DNA of 64,000 nt, taken from Facklamia sp964471435 (lineage in GTDB: Bacteria > Bacillota > Bacilli > Lactobacillales > Aerococcaceae). How positions within the stretch are numbered: position 1 is the stretch's first letter; every line of letters begins with the position of its first letter. The notes beneath the pieces were generated by a model. It was not told the origin of the DNA and searched no databases. It worked only from the letters and a program-made list of their open reading frames with translations. Made by a program: the position numbers and the translations under genes. Location of the stretch: positions 13,611-77,610 of the forward strand of contig CAYYGA010000003.1 in assembly GCA_964471435.1 (NCBI GenBank). The letters are read 5' to 3'. Shown piece by piece: positions 50,730 through 59,466 of this stretch.

Positions 50730-51254
50730 ATGTCTCATCACGAATTAAAAAAAGTTTCCACAGAAGACCTTGCTTTATTAAGAGTCATCTCTTTTTACAC
50801 TTTTATCGATACATTCGGCCCAGACACACCGGCTGGTGACTTAGATGCCTATATGACTCAAGCTTATGATTATCAACAACTGAAGTCTGAACTCAAAAAT
50901 CCTGACAGCCATTTTTACTTTTTATATTATGAAGAACAATTGGCAGGCTATTTAAAAATTAATCAAGGCACCGCCCAATCAGAACCCATGCCAGATAACT
51001 ATTTTGAAATTGAAAGAATTTATGTTCTGCCTCCTTTTAAGCGAAAAGGTCTAGGCTCTTATTTAGTTTCTGTCGCTGAAAAGAAAGCTCTGGAAGCAGG
51101 TAAAAACTTTATTTGGTTAGGCGTGTGGGAGTATAATGAAAAAGCACAGGCGTTTTATGAAGCGAAGGGTTTCCACCGCTTCAGTGAACACAAATTTATG
51201 ATGGGAAGTTGGGAACAAACTGATTGGCTTTTAGGAAAACAGGTAAAAGCTTAA
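50730..51254 (+). CDS. GNAT-family N-acetyltransferase
   Basis: A 174-residue GCN5-type acetyltransferase with unknown acceptor. The acetyl-CoA-binding motif A is ERIYVLPPFKRKGLGSYLVSVAEKKA split over about 92-114 (R/Q-x-x-G-x-G/A pattern as KRKGLGS). Motif B (FIWLGVWEYNEKAQAFYEAKGF near 128-150) is clear. GGAGAG precedes the ATG, within the right arm of the inverted repeat. The next gene follows 16 nt later, suggesting a two-gene unit. Similar proteins are often annotated as spermine/spermidine or ribosomal acetyltransferases, but nothing here fixes the substrate. Confidence 0.88.
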   Translation: MSHHELKKVSTEDLALLRVISFYTFIDTFGPDTPAGDLDAYMTQAYDYQQLKSELKNPDSHFYFLYYEEQLAGYLKINQGTAQSEPMPDNYFEIERIYVLPPFKRKGLGSYLVSVAEKKALEAGKNFIWLGVWEYNEKAQAFYEAKGFHRFSEHKFMMGSWEQTDWLLGKQVKA

Positions 51255-51270
51255 AGTATAGGAGTGCGTG

Positions 51271-51948
51271 ATGTTTGAAGAGTGGATAGCAATGGAAGAG
51301 TTTTATTACCAAAACTTTTGGATAGGACTCATTCTGATTATTATATTAATGTTGGTATTTGTTGTGAGTGTACTCAACCGTGAGAATCGCTGGGTTAAAT
51401 TATTGAACACCGCTTCTTTTGTTGGAGCAGTTGGAATTGGATTTTTTCTATATACAACTTATCAAACCTATCAACCTTTAATTAATCTGTCAGAAAGAAT
51501 GACACCTGCCCAAAGAGCTTATAAAAAGATGCCTTTTTCTACAACTTCCTACTCTTATTATGAAAACAAGGTATATGAAAATGGCTATATGAAAGAGTCT
51601 TTCAGTGAGCTGGCGTTTTATGAAGAAAAATCTCACAGCCAAGAAGTTGATTACTTAGGAAAGGATGATAGAGATTATCATTACTTTCAAGTAGCAGGGC
51701 AGAATGTGTATACCAGCGAAAAATATGTAGAGTTAAACGATACTTTTCGTCAGCCTGTTCGAGTAGGAAGCAGTTTTCAATTAACGGACTCTCGGTTTAT
51801 GGATAGAGGGTTCTATGAGGAATCAAAAGTCTATTTTGAAAAATATATCATACCTGATTCAGCTTATGGTAAAAAGGTTGAAGAAGAAGTGAGACGTAAT
51901 GCAGATTACCAGTCACGTGAAACAATTGCTAGATGGATTTATCCATAA
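51271..51948 (+). CDS. membrane protein of unknown function (possibly DUF4811-like)
   Basis: I do not recognise this protein with certainty; it resembles the small lactic-acid-bacterial DUF4811 membrane proteins. From ATG 51271 (AGGAGTG upstream; preferred to GTG 51268) it has 225 residues. Two N-terminal helices lie at about 15-38 and 48-66, followed by an extracellular domain rich in Tyr, Ser and charged residues (TTSYSYYENKVYENGY and EKYVELNDTF). No cysteines or catalytic motif are visible. It lies 16 nt after the acetyltransferase gene and ends at a shared terminator. Confidence 0.65.
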   Translation: MFEEWIAMEEFYYQNFWIGLILIIILMLVFVVSVLNRENRWVKLLNTASFVGAVGIGFFLYTTYQTYQPLINLSERMTPAQRAYKKMPFSTTSYSYYENKVYENGYMKESFSELAFYEEKSHSQEVDYLGKDDRDYHYFQVAGQNVYTSEKYVELNDTFRQPVRVGSSFQLTDSRFMDRGFYEESKVYFEKYIIPDSAYGKKVEEEVRRNADYQSRETIARWIYP

Positions 51949-51952
51949 AAAG

Positions 51953-51985
51953 AACCTGAGCTATTATAATTGCTCAGGTTTTTTT
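51953..51985. terminator. bidirectional terminator between convergent genes
   Basis: AACCTGAGC (51953-51961) pairs with GCTCAGGTT (51972-51980), followed by a T-run. The stop codon of the minus-strand gene lies in the loop. Confidence 0.88.
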
Positions 51986-52458
51986 AACAGTTCTTTTTTT
52001 ACGATAGGTGCAATGGCATCCAGGCGTTCAGACCGGTCAATTAACGGTAAGTCGGCCAATTGTGCTTCTATTACTTCCATATTAACAATCCAATCACTTA
52101 AATCCTGGACTGTATTATCTTGTATGTGAGGCGTCCATAATGAAAAATGCAGGCGAGTTTTATTTTGTGCTTCTGGAATTAATTCGATTCGGATCCAACC
52201 TTTTTTCCACGTAAAGTAGAGTCGGGCGGGTGAATCGACCGCCAATATTTCTTCATTAAATTTCTTTTCAGGTGTTTTTACATTGATTAAACTCGTTGCT
52301 TCTAACTCTTGATAGGTTAGAACCGGCACCCATTCTTCAAGAGCATAATTACTCGTCAGTATCTCCCACAAGCTCTCCTGCGACACCTCAAAAAAATAAT
52401 GATATTCAAGCGTAGCGCCTGAAGCATCAGACGGCGTTTTGTAGATTTCAGGTAACAT
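51964..52458 (-). CDS. SRPBCC/AHSA1-like domain protein
   Basis: A 164-residue single-domain protein of the START/SRPBCC (activator of Hsp90 ATPase-like) fold. Signs are EYHYFFEVSQESLWEILTSNYALEEWVP near 20-48, SPARLYFTWKKGWIRIELIPEAQNKTRLHFSLW near 73-105 and a C-terminal amphipathic helix. These domains bind hydrophobic ligands; no catalytic activity can be inferred. ATG 52458 is chosen because AGAGGTGA lies five bases upstream and overlaps the alternative GTG at 52467. It lies 12 nt after the aldo/keto reductase gene on the same strand, so the two form an operon. Confidence 0.8.
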   Translation of the reverse strand: MLPEIYKTPSDASGATLEYHYFFEVSQESLWEILTSNYALEEWVPVLTYQELEATSLINVKTPEKKFNEEILAVDSPARLYFTWKKGWIRIELIPEAQNKTRLHFSLWTPHIQDNTVQDLSDWIVNMEVIEAQLADLPLIDRSERLDAIAPIVKKELLKKPEQL

Positions 52459-52470
52459 CACTGTCACCTC

Positions 52471-53319
52471 TTAAAAGTCTGTTTGATCTGGATCAGGCTC
52501 ATCTGTTAATCCTGCTAATCCATCCATCAGCTGGATGTCATCTTTAGCCAGTGAAAAATCAAAAATCTTAAAATTACTCTCAATATTCGCCGGCGTTTGT
52601 GAGCGGGGAAGAGGTAAGAAGTCATGCTCTAATGACCATCTCAACGCAATTTGTGCGACCGTCCGATTATACTTTTCAGCTAAGCTGATTAAAACCTCAT
52701 TATTGAAAATACCTCCGGTTCCTAAAGGACTGTAGGCTTCTAAAAGAATATTTTTATCCCGGGAGTAGGCCACTGTTTCTTCCTGAAGCAAGCCGGGAGC
52801 TAATTTAATTTGATTCACCATCGGTATAATTTCAGCGGTTTCAAGCAGCGCTTCAAAGTGATGGGGAAGAAAATTTGATACGCCAATGGCCCGTACTGTT
52901 TTATCCTGGTACTTCTCTTCCAGTGCCCGCCAAATATTTTTGTTTCTTTCACGGAAACCGGGTTGTTGGCGGTGTGCGACAGGGTTTGGCCAATGAATTA
53001 AGAGTAAATCCAGATAATCTGATTGAAGTTTTTCCAGTGAGTCTTCAATGGACTTTAAAGTCTCTTCGTAGGTAGCATTTGGATTTTCTATTTTAGTCGT
53101 AATAAATATATCTTGGCGTTTCAATCCGGAATCGGCAACAGCCCGGCCGACACTTGCTTCATTTTGATAGTTTTGCGCGGTATCAATATGACGATAGCCG
53201 GTTTCTAATGCTTTTCTTACAGCTTCATAAGCTACCTCTCCATCAGGTAAGCGCCATGTACCAAAACCAATTTTAGGAATTTTCACTCCATTAGATAAAG
53301 TATACATTTCTTTTGTCAT
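52471..53319 (-). CDS. aldo/keto reductase
   Basis: NADPH-dependent reductase of the AKR5-like group, 282 residues. The catalytic tetrad is visible: Asp and Tyr in HIDTAQNYQNE near 46-56, Lys in FITTKIENP near 75, and His in LLIHWPNP near 108. The C-terminal cofactor region has PLPRSQTPANIESNF near 245-260. It starts at 53319 with AAGGAGGATG upstream and leads a two-gene unit with the SRPBCC protein. The substrate is not predictable; relatives reduce methylglyoxal and 2,5-diketogluconate. The 239 nt to the next plus-strand gene contain only AT-rich sequence with no clear frame. Confidence 0.92.
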   Translation of the reverse strand: MTKEMYTLSNGVKIPKIGFGTWRLPDGEVAYEAVRKALETGYRHIDTAQNYQNEASVGRAVADSGLKRQDIFITTKIENPNATYEETLKSIEDSLEKLQSDYLDLLLIHWPNPVAHRQQPGFRERNKNIWRALEEKYQDKTVRAIGVSNFLPHHFEALLETAEIIPMVNQIKLAPGLLQEETVAYSRDKNILLEAYSPLGTGGIFNNEVLISLAEKYNRTVAQIALRWSLEHDFLPLPRSQTPANIESNFKIFDFSLAKDDIQLMDGLAGLTDEPDPDQTDF

Positions 53320-53558
53320 TTACATCCTCCTTTAATTCTTTTTTTATCATACCATTTTTCAAAAAAAGTTTTAAGCATTAACCTCCCATAAGAAAATTGT
53401 TAATTTCCAGCCTGTAAACCATAAACGGACTTTATAAACTATCCCTACATTTATTCTTAGAAATCAGCTTTCAAAGGAAAGGCTAAGTTCTTTGTTATTT
53501 TAAGTCATTAGTGTAGAGTGGAGTTAATTAATTCAAAGGTTTTATGGAGGAAATAGGC

Positions 53559-54839
53559 ATGTTAACTTTAAATAAAAAGAAAGTTATGACTCAGTATTCG
53601 TATATCAGCTTGATGATTATTTTTCTTATGTTAAGCATTGAACCTCTAGCTGTTTTGGCTTACGAACTGCCGGAACCCGGGGTAATTACTAGTTTTGGAG
53701 AAGAACTAGCAACTGAACCGGAACAAGTGCCAACAGTTTCTTTTGAAATAATAGAAGCAGACATCCCCTCCGAAAGAATCCGAGTATCTGAAGAAAATAT
53801 ATTCCAAACAGAAGCTTTTACCGTACCCCTATCTTTTGAAGCAATGAACGAAGAAATTTCCAATTTCAATTATTATATTCCAGAAGATAACTATCACACG
53901 CTTCATACGAGTCCTTTTGGTTTATATTATTCAAATCAAGAAGAGGTTCACTTTGTATACCCCGGTACTTGGAATGAAAATGTGGAAGAGCTTTTTACCA
54001 GTTTTGAAATGTTAAAACATCAAGTAAGTGATTTAAATAATAAAGCCGACTTGACCATCAATCGAAAAATATCCGACAGTCATGCTTATGTGTATGATTT
54101 AAATTACGGCTTGTCGAATCATGTACTGGCAGATGCTAAAGCGAGTATGATGCGGGCAGATTATTATTTTTCCCAAATTGGTGAAGATGATGAACACTAT
54201 GAAGAGAGTGAAGAACTTTATCAACAAGCACAGAAGTTTCTTCAACAAATCGAGAGACGTTATAATAATGCCTATAGTACCGAAGTAGAAACAGAAATTA
54301 TCTATCACGAAAGTTTAATTGAAGAAGACAGAGTCATTCATGAAGAGATGATTGCAGAAGCTTTAGCTTATCTGCCTGAAGAATTAGTAAGGCGGATTAA
54401 TAAAATAGAACTGGTGACAGAAGAAAAAATGAGTGATGTAGCAGGTAAAGCGGGATTTACGGGTTTGGCAAATTCATTTGGAGATATATATATAGTGGGA
54501 ACGCGTTACATTACACCCGTAACCCTTTATCATGAAATTGCACATCTTATTGATTTTAATACTTACCAACAGCTCTATGATACAGAAGTGGAATTTTTTT
54601 CTATGTCCCATAACGAGGAGTGGCGTGAAATTCATGAGCTTGAATGGCAAAGGGAAGAAGAAGAGTATTATTATAATGATTACTCAGAATCTTTTGCCCA
54701 GGCTTTTGCCGGTTATTTAATTGAACGGTATTATGGTTTACAAATTTCAGATTACTATCAATCGGATACAGACATACAAGATCGTCCTTTATCCTATGAA
54801 TATTTTGAGGCTTTTTTTGAAACAATAGCCTGGGAGTAG
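53559..54839 (+). CDS. exported HExxH metallopeptidase-like protein (anthrax lethal-factor-like domain)
   Basis: A 426-residue exported protein. ATG 53559 follows GGAGG at good spacing; the in-frame ATG 53544 overlaps that site. The signal sequence (YSYISLMIIFLMLSIEPLAVLA) is followed by an acidic N-terminal region and helical spacer to about 290. The C-terminal part has VTLYHEIAHLIDF near 323-335, the HExxH zinc motif, and SESFAQAFAGYLIERYYG about 50 residues later. The Glu there would be the third zinc ligand, the layout of lethal-factor/Pro-Pro endopeptidase proteins. It is probably a secreted zinc protease; the target is unknown. No lipobox or LPxTG anchor is seen. Confidence 0.75.
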   Translation: MLTLNKKKVMTQYSYISLMIIFLMLSIEPLAVLAYELPEPGVITSFGEELATEPEQVPTVSFEIIEADIPSERIRVSEENIFQTEAFTVPLSFEAMNEEISNFNYYIPEDNYHTLHTSPFGLYYSNQEEVHFVYPGTWNENVEELFTSFEMLKHQVSDLNNKADLTINRKISDSHAYVYDLNYGLSNHVLADAKASMMRADYYFSQIGEDDEHYEESEELYQQAQKFLQQIERRYNNAYSTEVETEIIYHESLIEEDRVIHEEMIAEALAYLPEELVRRINKIELVTEEKMSDVAGKAGFTGLANSFGDIYIVGTRYITPVTLYHEIAHLIDFNTYQQLYDTEVEFFSMSHNEEWREIHELEWQREEEEYYYNDYSESFAQAFAGYLIERYYGLQISDYYQSDTDIQDRPLSYEYFEAFFETIAWE

Positions 54840-54981
54840 CTCCGTTGAAGGTGTAAGATTGGATAAGGGGACTTAAATTTTTTAAAAAGTCTGCTATATT
54901 TTGGAAGTGAATTGTTTGCCCTTCCATAGAGGCTGTATTAAGATGAATTTATAGAAAAATTAAAAGGGAAGGAGTGGAAAG

Positions 54982-55377
54982 ATGGAACAGCAATTTGTTT
55001 ACGGTGTCTATGACTCTGTAATTGAAGCTCAGGCGGCTTACGAAAAAATTTTTAATGCAGGCATACCACAAAGCGGCGTGCAGTTAATAGCTAAGGATGA
55101 GATAGTAGAAAACTCCCAGCACACAGCTATAGAGCCGGTGGAAAAGTCATTAATTGATAAGAGCGGGGATCAGATAGTCGATAGACCGGAGCCTACTTGG
55201 CTGGAGAGCTTCACCTCTTTATTTGTGGCGGATAGACAAGTTGACGGATCTTTAAATAATAGAGAAAATCAAATCGATTTATCAAGCTACCAGGCAGAAA
55301 TAGATGAAGGTAAAATATTATTGTTAGTTAACCAAAGTTATGAAGGTGATGTATTACGCATCGACCGCCAAAGTTAA
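54982..55377 (+). CDS. YflT-like general stress protein domain protein
   Basis: A 131-residue acidic cytosolic protein. The N-terminus (FVYGVYDSVIEAQAAYEKIFNAGIPQSGVQLIAKDE) is the YflT / general stress protein 17M domain seen in Bacillus stress proteins: a small alpha/beta module in which a helix follows a first strand. The C-terminal part (YQAEIDEGKILLLVN) resembles the second half of the same domain. Function is unknown. GGAAGGAG precedes the ATG. It is monocistronic and ends at a terminator shared with the convergent acetyltransferase gene. Confidence 0.7.
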   Translation: MEQQFVYGVYDSVIEAQAAYEKIFNAGIPQSGVQLIAKDEIVENSQHTAIEPVEKSLIDKSGDQIVDRPEPTWLESFTSLFVADRQVDGSLNNRENQIDLSSYQAEIDEGKILLLVNQSYEGDVLRIDRQS

Positions 55378-55406
55378 ATTTTTAATCAGCTGAAAATAAG
55401 TGCCTC

Positions 55407-55439
55407 AAAAAGCTATTTAACCTCTTAAATAGCTTTTTT
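55407..55439. terminator. bidirectional terminator
   Basis: AAAAAGCTATTTAA pairs perfectly with TTAAATAGCTTTTT around CCTC. A- and T-runs on either side serve both converging genes. Confidence 0.9.
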
Positions 55440-55445
55440 GCTGCA

Positions 55446-55961
55446 TTAATTTTGAATCCAATACCTTCTCACCCAGACACCATTTTGGAGGCGTTTATCC
55501 TCCAAACTACCTCCGGCCGCTTCAATAATTTTTGCACTGATCAAATTATTATCGGCACAAGTCATCAGTACTGGTGAAATATTTTTTTCCTGGGCTGTTT
55601 TCAACACCTGTTTCATAATAGTTGTTGCTATACCCTGACGGCGGTAATGGGGATGGACTGCATATCCAATATGGCCTCCGTAATTCAGCAAATAATCATT
55701 TAAATTAAGCCGTAAATTAGCCACTCCTACCATATCTTCTTCTGCATTTATAATTAAATATTGAATTAAAGGGACCCTTTCGGATGGAATATTCCTGCCA
55801 GCTGCATAATCCTGCATCAAAAGAATCCATTCCTCTATTTTGCCCGAATACTTATGTAAAGAACTCGACCCGGCGATCCACTCATTAGACTTAGAGTATG
55901 AGCTTAGAAAGTTTTCAATCATTTTTTGATCGCTTAATTCGGGGCGCTTCAATTTTATCAT
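55446..55961 (-). CDS. GNAT-family acetyltransferase (RimJ/RimL-like)
   Basis: A 171-residue GCN5-type acetyltransferase. ATG 55961 is chosen because GGGAGG lies seven bases upstream, inside the alternative longer frame from TTG 55979. The body has VGVANLRLNLNDYLLNYGGHIGYAVHPHYRRQGIATTIMKQVL around 85-125. Within it HPHYRRQGIAT is the acetyl-CoA-binding motif A and GGHIGYAV the typical strand 4. NLISAKIIEAAGG near 140 is motif B. The acceptor is unknown. It is transcribed towards the YflT-like gene and diverges from coaBC. Confidence 0.87.
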   Translation of the reverse strand: MIKLKRPELSDQKMIENFLSSYSKSNEWIAGSSSLHKYSGKIEEWILLMQDYAAGRNIPSERVPLIQYLIINAEEDMVGVANLRLNLNDYLLNYGGHIGYAVHPHYRRQGIATTIMKQVLKTAQEKNISPVLMTCADNNLISAKIIEAAGGSLEDKRLQNGVWVRRYWIQN

Positions 55962-56113
55962 TCTTAATGCCTCCCTCAACCATATGTGTTATAGTTTACC
56001 TCATTATATCATGTGTTTTTATGCAGGTAATTATTTACTTTTCAACTAATTTTTATTTGCCCAAAAACTTTACTATCGTTACAATAGAATTATGAAAAAG
56101 TAGGAGGAATAAA

Positions 56114-57322
56114 ATGGTTTTCAAGGATTTAAATATCGGGCTGATTGTAAGTGGTGGCATTGCCGCATATAAAGTGACTGAACTGGTGCGCCAACTCATT
56201 AAAAAACAAGCCAATGTACGTGTGATGATGACAGAAAATGCAACCGAATTTATTCCTCCCTTAACTTTACAAATATTATCACGACAATCAGTTTTAATTG
56301 ATACTTTCGATGAAATCGACCCCCAACATGTTCAACATATTGAATTTGCCGACTGGTGTGATTTGGCGATTTTAGCTCCTGCAACTGCAAATATTATTGG
56401 GAAATTAGCCAACGGGATTGCAGATGATATGGCCTCTACTTCTTTACTTGCTATTACCGCTCCCCTTCTCATAGTACCTGCTATGAATCACAATATGTAC
56501 CATCACCCAGCAGTAGAAAGAAACTTGAAGCGCTTAGAAAAGGACGGTTATCAAGTGATGGAACCAGACAGTGGTTTCCTGGCTGAAGGATACGAAGGCA
56601 AAGGTCGACTGCCTGAAATTAGTCAAATTGTTTTACAAGCAGAGCTTTTAGCTGCCAGAAATATTTATCCACAGCTTTTAAAAAATAAAAAAGTCATCGT
56701 GTCAGCAGGAGGAACCATTGAACGTATCGATCCGGTCCGGTATATCTCCAATGATTCTTCAGGAAAAATGGGGTATGCCATGGCTCATGCTGCTGCCTTT
56801 TTAGGTGCAGAAGTATGCTTAGTGACTACTAAAACTAATTTACCTAAAGCTGAACAAATTGAATTAGTGAAAGTTGAGAGTGCTGCTGAAATGCAGGCAG
56901 AGATTGAAGCAAAGTTTGATTTGAGTGACTATGTTGTCATGGCTGCTGCTGTTAGTGATTACCGGGTGGCGGATAGAGCAGATAAAAAGATAAAAAAAAC
57001 AGCCCAAACCAAACAGCAAATGATACAATTAATAGAAAACCCGGACATATTAGCCGGACTCGGCCAGAAAAAAACACATCAAACATTAATAGGCTTTGCA
57101 GCCGAATCTGAACGGCTGGTGGAGTATGCTGAAGCAAAGCTGGAACGCAAAAATATTGAATGGATTATAGCCAATGACATATCTCAAGAAGGCATCGGCT
57201 TTAATTCCGATGATAATCAAGTAACATTAATTGGAAGAAATGACTTTAAAGAAACATTTCCTGTAATGTCTAAAGCGGATGTGGCTTTGGCCTTATGGCG
57301 TAAAATCGCCTTACAAGAGTAG
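56114..57322 (+). CDS. coaBC: CoaBC: phosphopantothenoylcysteine synthetase/decarboxylase, catalytic Cys replaced by Glu
   Basis: Bifunctional flavoenzyme of coenzyme A synthesis: joins cysteine to 4'-phosphopantothenate (CoaB) and decarboxylates the product (CoaC). The 402 residues are full length. The N-terminal flavoprotein has GGIAAYK near 13, the catalytic His in VQHIEFADW near 74, and PAMNHNMY near 123 with its Asn. At residue 158, where E. coli Dfp has the reducing Cys in a LACG motif, this protein reads FLAEGYEGKGR. The C-terminal synthetase has SAGGTIERIDPVRYISNDSSGKMG near 198-220 and the KIKK loop near 293. TAGGAGG precedes the start. Confidence 0.92.
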   Translation: MVFKDLNIGLIVSGGIAAYKVTELVRQLIKKQANVRVMMTENATEFIPPLTLQILSRQSVLIDTFDEIDPQHVQHIEFADWCDLAILAPATANIIGKLANGIADDMASTSLLAITAPLLIVPAMNHNMYHHPAVERNLKRLEKDGYQVMEPDSGFLAEGYEGKGRLPEISQIVLQAELLAARNIYPQLLKNKKVIVSAGGTIERIDPVRYISNDSSGKMGYAMAHAAAFLGAEVCLVTTKTNLPKAEQIELVKVESAAEMQAEIEAKFDLSDYVVMAAAVSDYRVADRADKKIKKTAQTKQQMIQLIENPDILAGLGQKKTHQTLIGFAAESERLVEYAEAKLERKNIEWIIANDISQEGIGFNSDDNQVTLIGRNDFKETFPVMSKADVALALWRKIALQE

Positions 57323-57348
57323 AAGGATAACGAAGTGAGGAAAAGAAA

Positions 57349-58122
57349 ATGACATTATTGGTAGAAAATGTAGACAGCGGTTACCGCCGGGTTCCGGTGT
57401 TAAAAGATATTAATATAAAAATTGACTTTGGCGAAATTGCCGGGTTGATCGGGTTAAATGGAGCAGGGAAATCGACCCTTTTAAAAACAATATTAGGCCT
57501 TTTATCACCTCAAAAAGGGAAAATAACCATCGACGGAGTGGCATTAAATGAAAACCATGAAGCCTATGCTTCAAATATTGCTTACATTCCGGAAACACCT
57601 GTCTTATATGAAGAATTGACATTGAAAGAGCACTTAGAGATGACCGCATTAGGATATAATATTCCAATTGAAACAGTAATGGAAAGGGCTCAACCTTTAT
57701 TGGATATCTTCCGCTTAGATAATCATCTTTCCTGGTTTCCCAGCCATTTCTCAAAAGGAATGAAGCAGAAGGTGATGATTATTTGTGCTTTAGTCACAGA
57801 TGCTAAGGTGTTGATTATAGATGAACCCTTCTTAGGATTGGATCCTTTAGCCATCAAGCATTTTACTGACTTGTTGGAAGAAAGAGCAGCGCAGGGCAGT
57901 GCTGTTTTATTTACGACTCATGTTTTATCTATTGCGGAAAGTTTGTGTCACAAATTTATTTTACTTCAAACAGGCGAAGTGGTAGGACACGGCGATTTAG
58001 CTGAGCTGCAAGTCCAATTTGATATGCCTGATGCCAGCTTGAATGACATTTATCTTGAAATGACCCGCTTAGAAGTGGAAGCTAAAGTTCTTTCATCACT
58101 AGAGTCAGGTAGTGGGGAGTAA
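57349..58122 (+). CDS. ecsA: ABC transporter ATPase EcsA
   Basis: ATPase of the Ecs transporter, which affects secretion, competence and intramembrane proteolysis in Bacillus. The 257 residues have Walker A GLNGAGKST near 37, Q-loop YIPETPVLYEELT near 81, signature FSKGMKQKVMI near 135 (SKGMKQK replacing SGGQ, typical for EcsA), Walker B VLIIDEPFLGLDP near 155 and H-loop TTHVLSIAE near 187. It begins 26 nt after coaBC and is followed after three bases by the membrane subunit, so both are one unit. Confidence 0.9.
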   Translation: MTLLVENVDSGYRRVPVLKDINIKIDFGEIAGLIGLNGAGKSTLLKTILGLLSPQKGKITIDGVALNENHEAYASNIAYIPETPVLYEELTLKEHLEMTALGYNIPIETVMERAQPLLDIFRLDNHLSWFPSHFSKGMKQKVMIICALVTDAKVLIIDEPFLGLDPLAIKHFTDLLEERAAQGSAVLFTTHVLSIAESLCHKFILLQTGEVVGHGDLAELQVQFDMPDASLNDIYLEMTRLEVEAKVLSSLESGSGE

Positions 58123-58125
58123 GCT

Positions 58126-59382
58126 ATGTCTGATTTGAAACAATTATTTTCTAAACGTCTCAATCTTTTTTTAAAAGAGGTTGGAAAGTATGGCCGTTTA
58201 ATTTTTAATGATCACTTTTCAATTATACTCTTTGTCTTATTAGGTTTTGGAGCTTTGTATTATCAACAGCAGTTAAATTATTTACAGACACTTGAAACAA
58301 ATCAATACAAGCTGCCTTTAATTACCCTCTTAGCAGCATTGATCTCATTGGTTTTACTCTTAGGGAATCCTCAGTGGCTGGTGAAGGATCCGGATAAAAG
58401 TTTTCTTTTTGCCAGAGGCAAAGAATGGTTAAGCTATTGGCGAAAAGGAATTTTAACTGGTTTCATTTTACCGGCTGTACTGTTTTCGCTTTTAATTATT
58501 TTGGCCGTGCCCTTGTTAGAGTTTGTCACAGCCTGGACCTTAAATGAAGCTTGGATAATTATCCTTTTGGCCGTGCTCTTCCAGTTGAATGTTTACTTGC
58601 GCCAATATCTGCGTGTGCTGCAGCCGGCTACCAATAACGGATCAGTGAAAATATATTTAGGACTGCGTTTTTTTATTTACCTTTGGTTGAGTTTTTATCT
58701 GAGTCGGCCTTATCAGTTCTTAATCTTATTAGGAGGGCTTCTGTTTGAAGCAGGCCTGACCTTTTATATTTTTCAACAAACTAAAAAGAATGCAATTAAC
58801 TTTGAATTTGCACTCACGCAGTCCCTGCAGCAAGAGTCACGCTTTTATAAAACGGTCTCAGCTTTTGCAGATGTACCGCAGGTTACTCCTTCCATTAGAA
58901 GGCGAAAAGCTTTAGATCCTTTAATTGAAAAGTTATCCCAACCCTTAATGAATCGTTACGGCTTTTTATTTCTAAGAGTTCTCTTTCGTAATGATGCTTA
59001 CAGTGGTATCTGGATCAGAATTGGATTATTTATTAGCATTGTGATAGCAGTAACGGCTGATGCACCTATTATCAGTTTTGCAGCCGGAACTTTAGGCTAT
59101 CTTATGACCGTCATTCAATTGTTACCCGTACTAAATATTTACCATGCCTATCCGCAAGCGCGTATTTATTCTGTTCAAGACACCGGGCAAAAAGTGTATT
59201 CCTTCCGGTTTACCCTATTTTTAATCTTTGCCGTTCAAACCCTTTTTTACTTAGCAGCGCTGGTGATCAGCCGCACCCTTATAATGGAAATTGTTTATAT
59301 TTTAATCGGTTGGATACTCGTTATGCTTTTTTGTAATTTTATCTATTTTAACTTCTGGACTAAAAAACATCTGAAACAGTAG
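58126..59382 (+). CDS. ecsB: ABC transporter membrane subunit EcsB
   Basis: Integral membrane partner of EcsA, 418 residues with about eight to ten hydrophobic helices, recognised by its place and by the EcsB pattern: FNDHFSIILFVLLGFGALYYQQQL near 26-48, WLVKDPDKSFLFARGKEW near 85, and ALDPLIEKL... MNRYGFLFLRVLFRNDAYSGIW near 262-290. No signal peptide is present. GTGGGGAG ends ecsA and supplies the ribosome site. The transported compound is not known in any organism with certainty. Confidence 0.85.
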   Translation: MSDLKQLFSKRLNLFLKEVGKYGRLIFNDHFSIILFVLLGFGALYYQQQLNYLQTLETNQYKLPLITLLAALISLVLLLGNPQWLVKDPDKSFLFARGKEWLSYWRKGILTGFILPAVLFSLLIILAVPLLEFVTAWTLNEAWIIILLAVLFQLNVYLRQYLRVLQPATNNGSVKIYLGLRFFIYLWLSFYLSRPYQFLILLGGLLFEAGLTFYIFQQTKKNAINFEFALTQSLQQESRFYKTVSAFADVPQVTPSIRRRKALDPLIEKLSQPLMNRYGFLFLRVLFRNDAYSGIWIRIGLFISIVIAVTADAPIISFAAGTLGYLMTVIQLLPVLNIYHAYPQARIYSVQDTGQKVYSFRFTLFLIFAVQTLFYLAALVISRTLIMEIVYILIGWILVMLFCNFIYFNFWTKKHLKQ

Positions 59383-59466
59383 TTGGAGCGTCTTCCATTT
59401 TTCAAAAAGGGAATGTATCTTAATAGTAGTTAATCAATAAAAATTTATTTGAAGGAGTTAGATATA

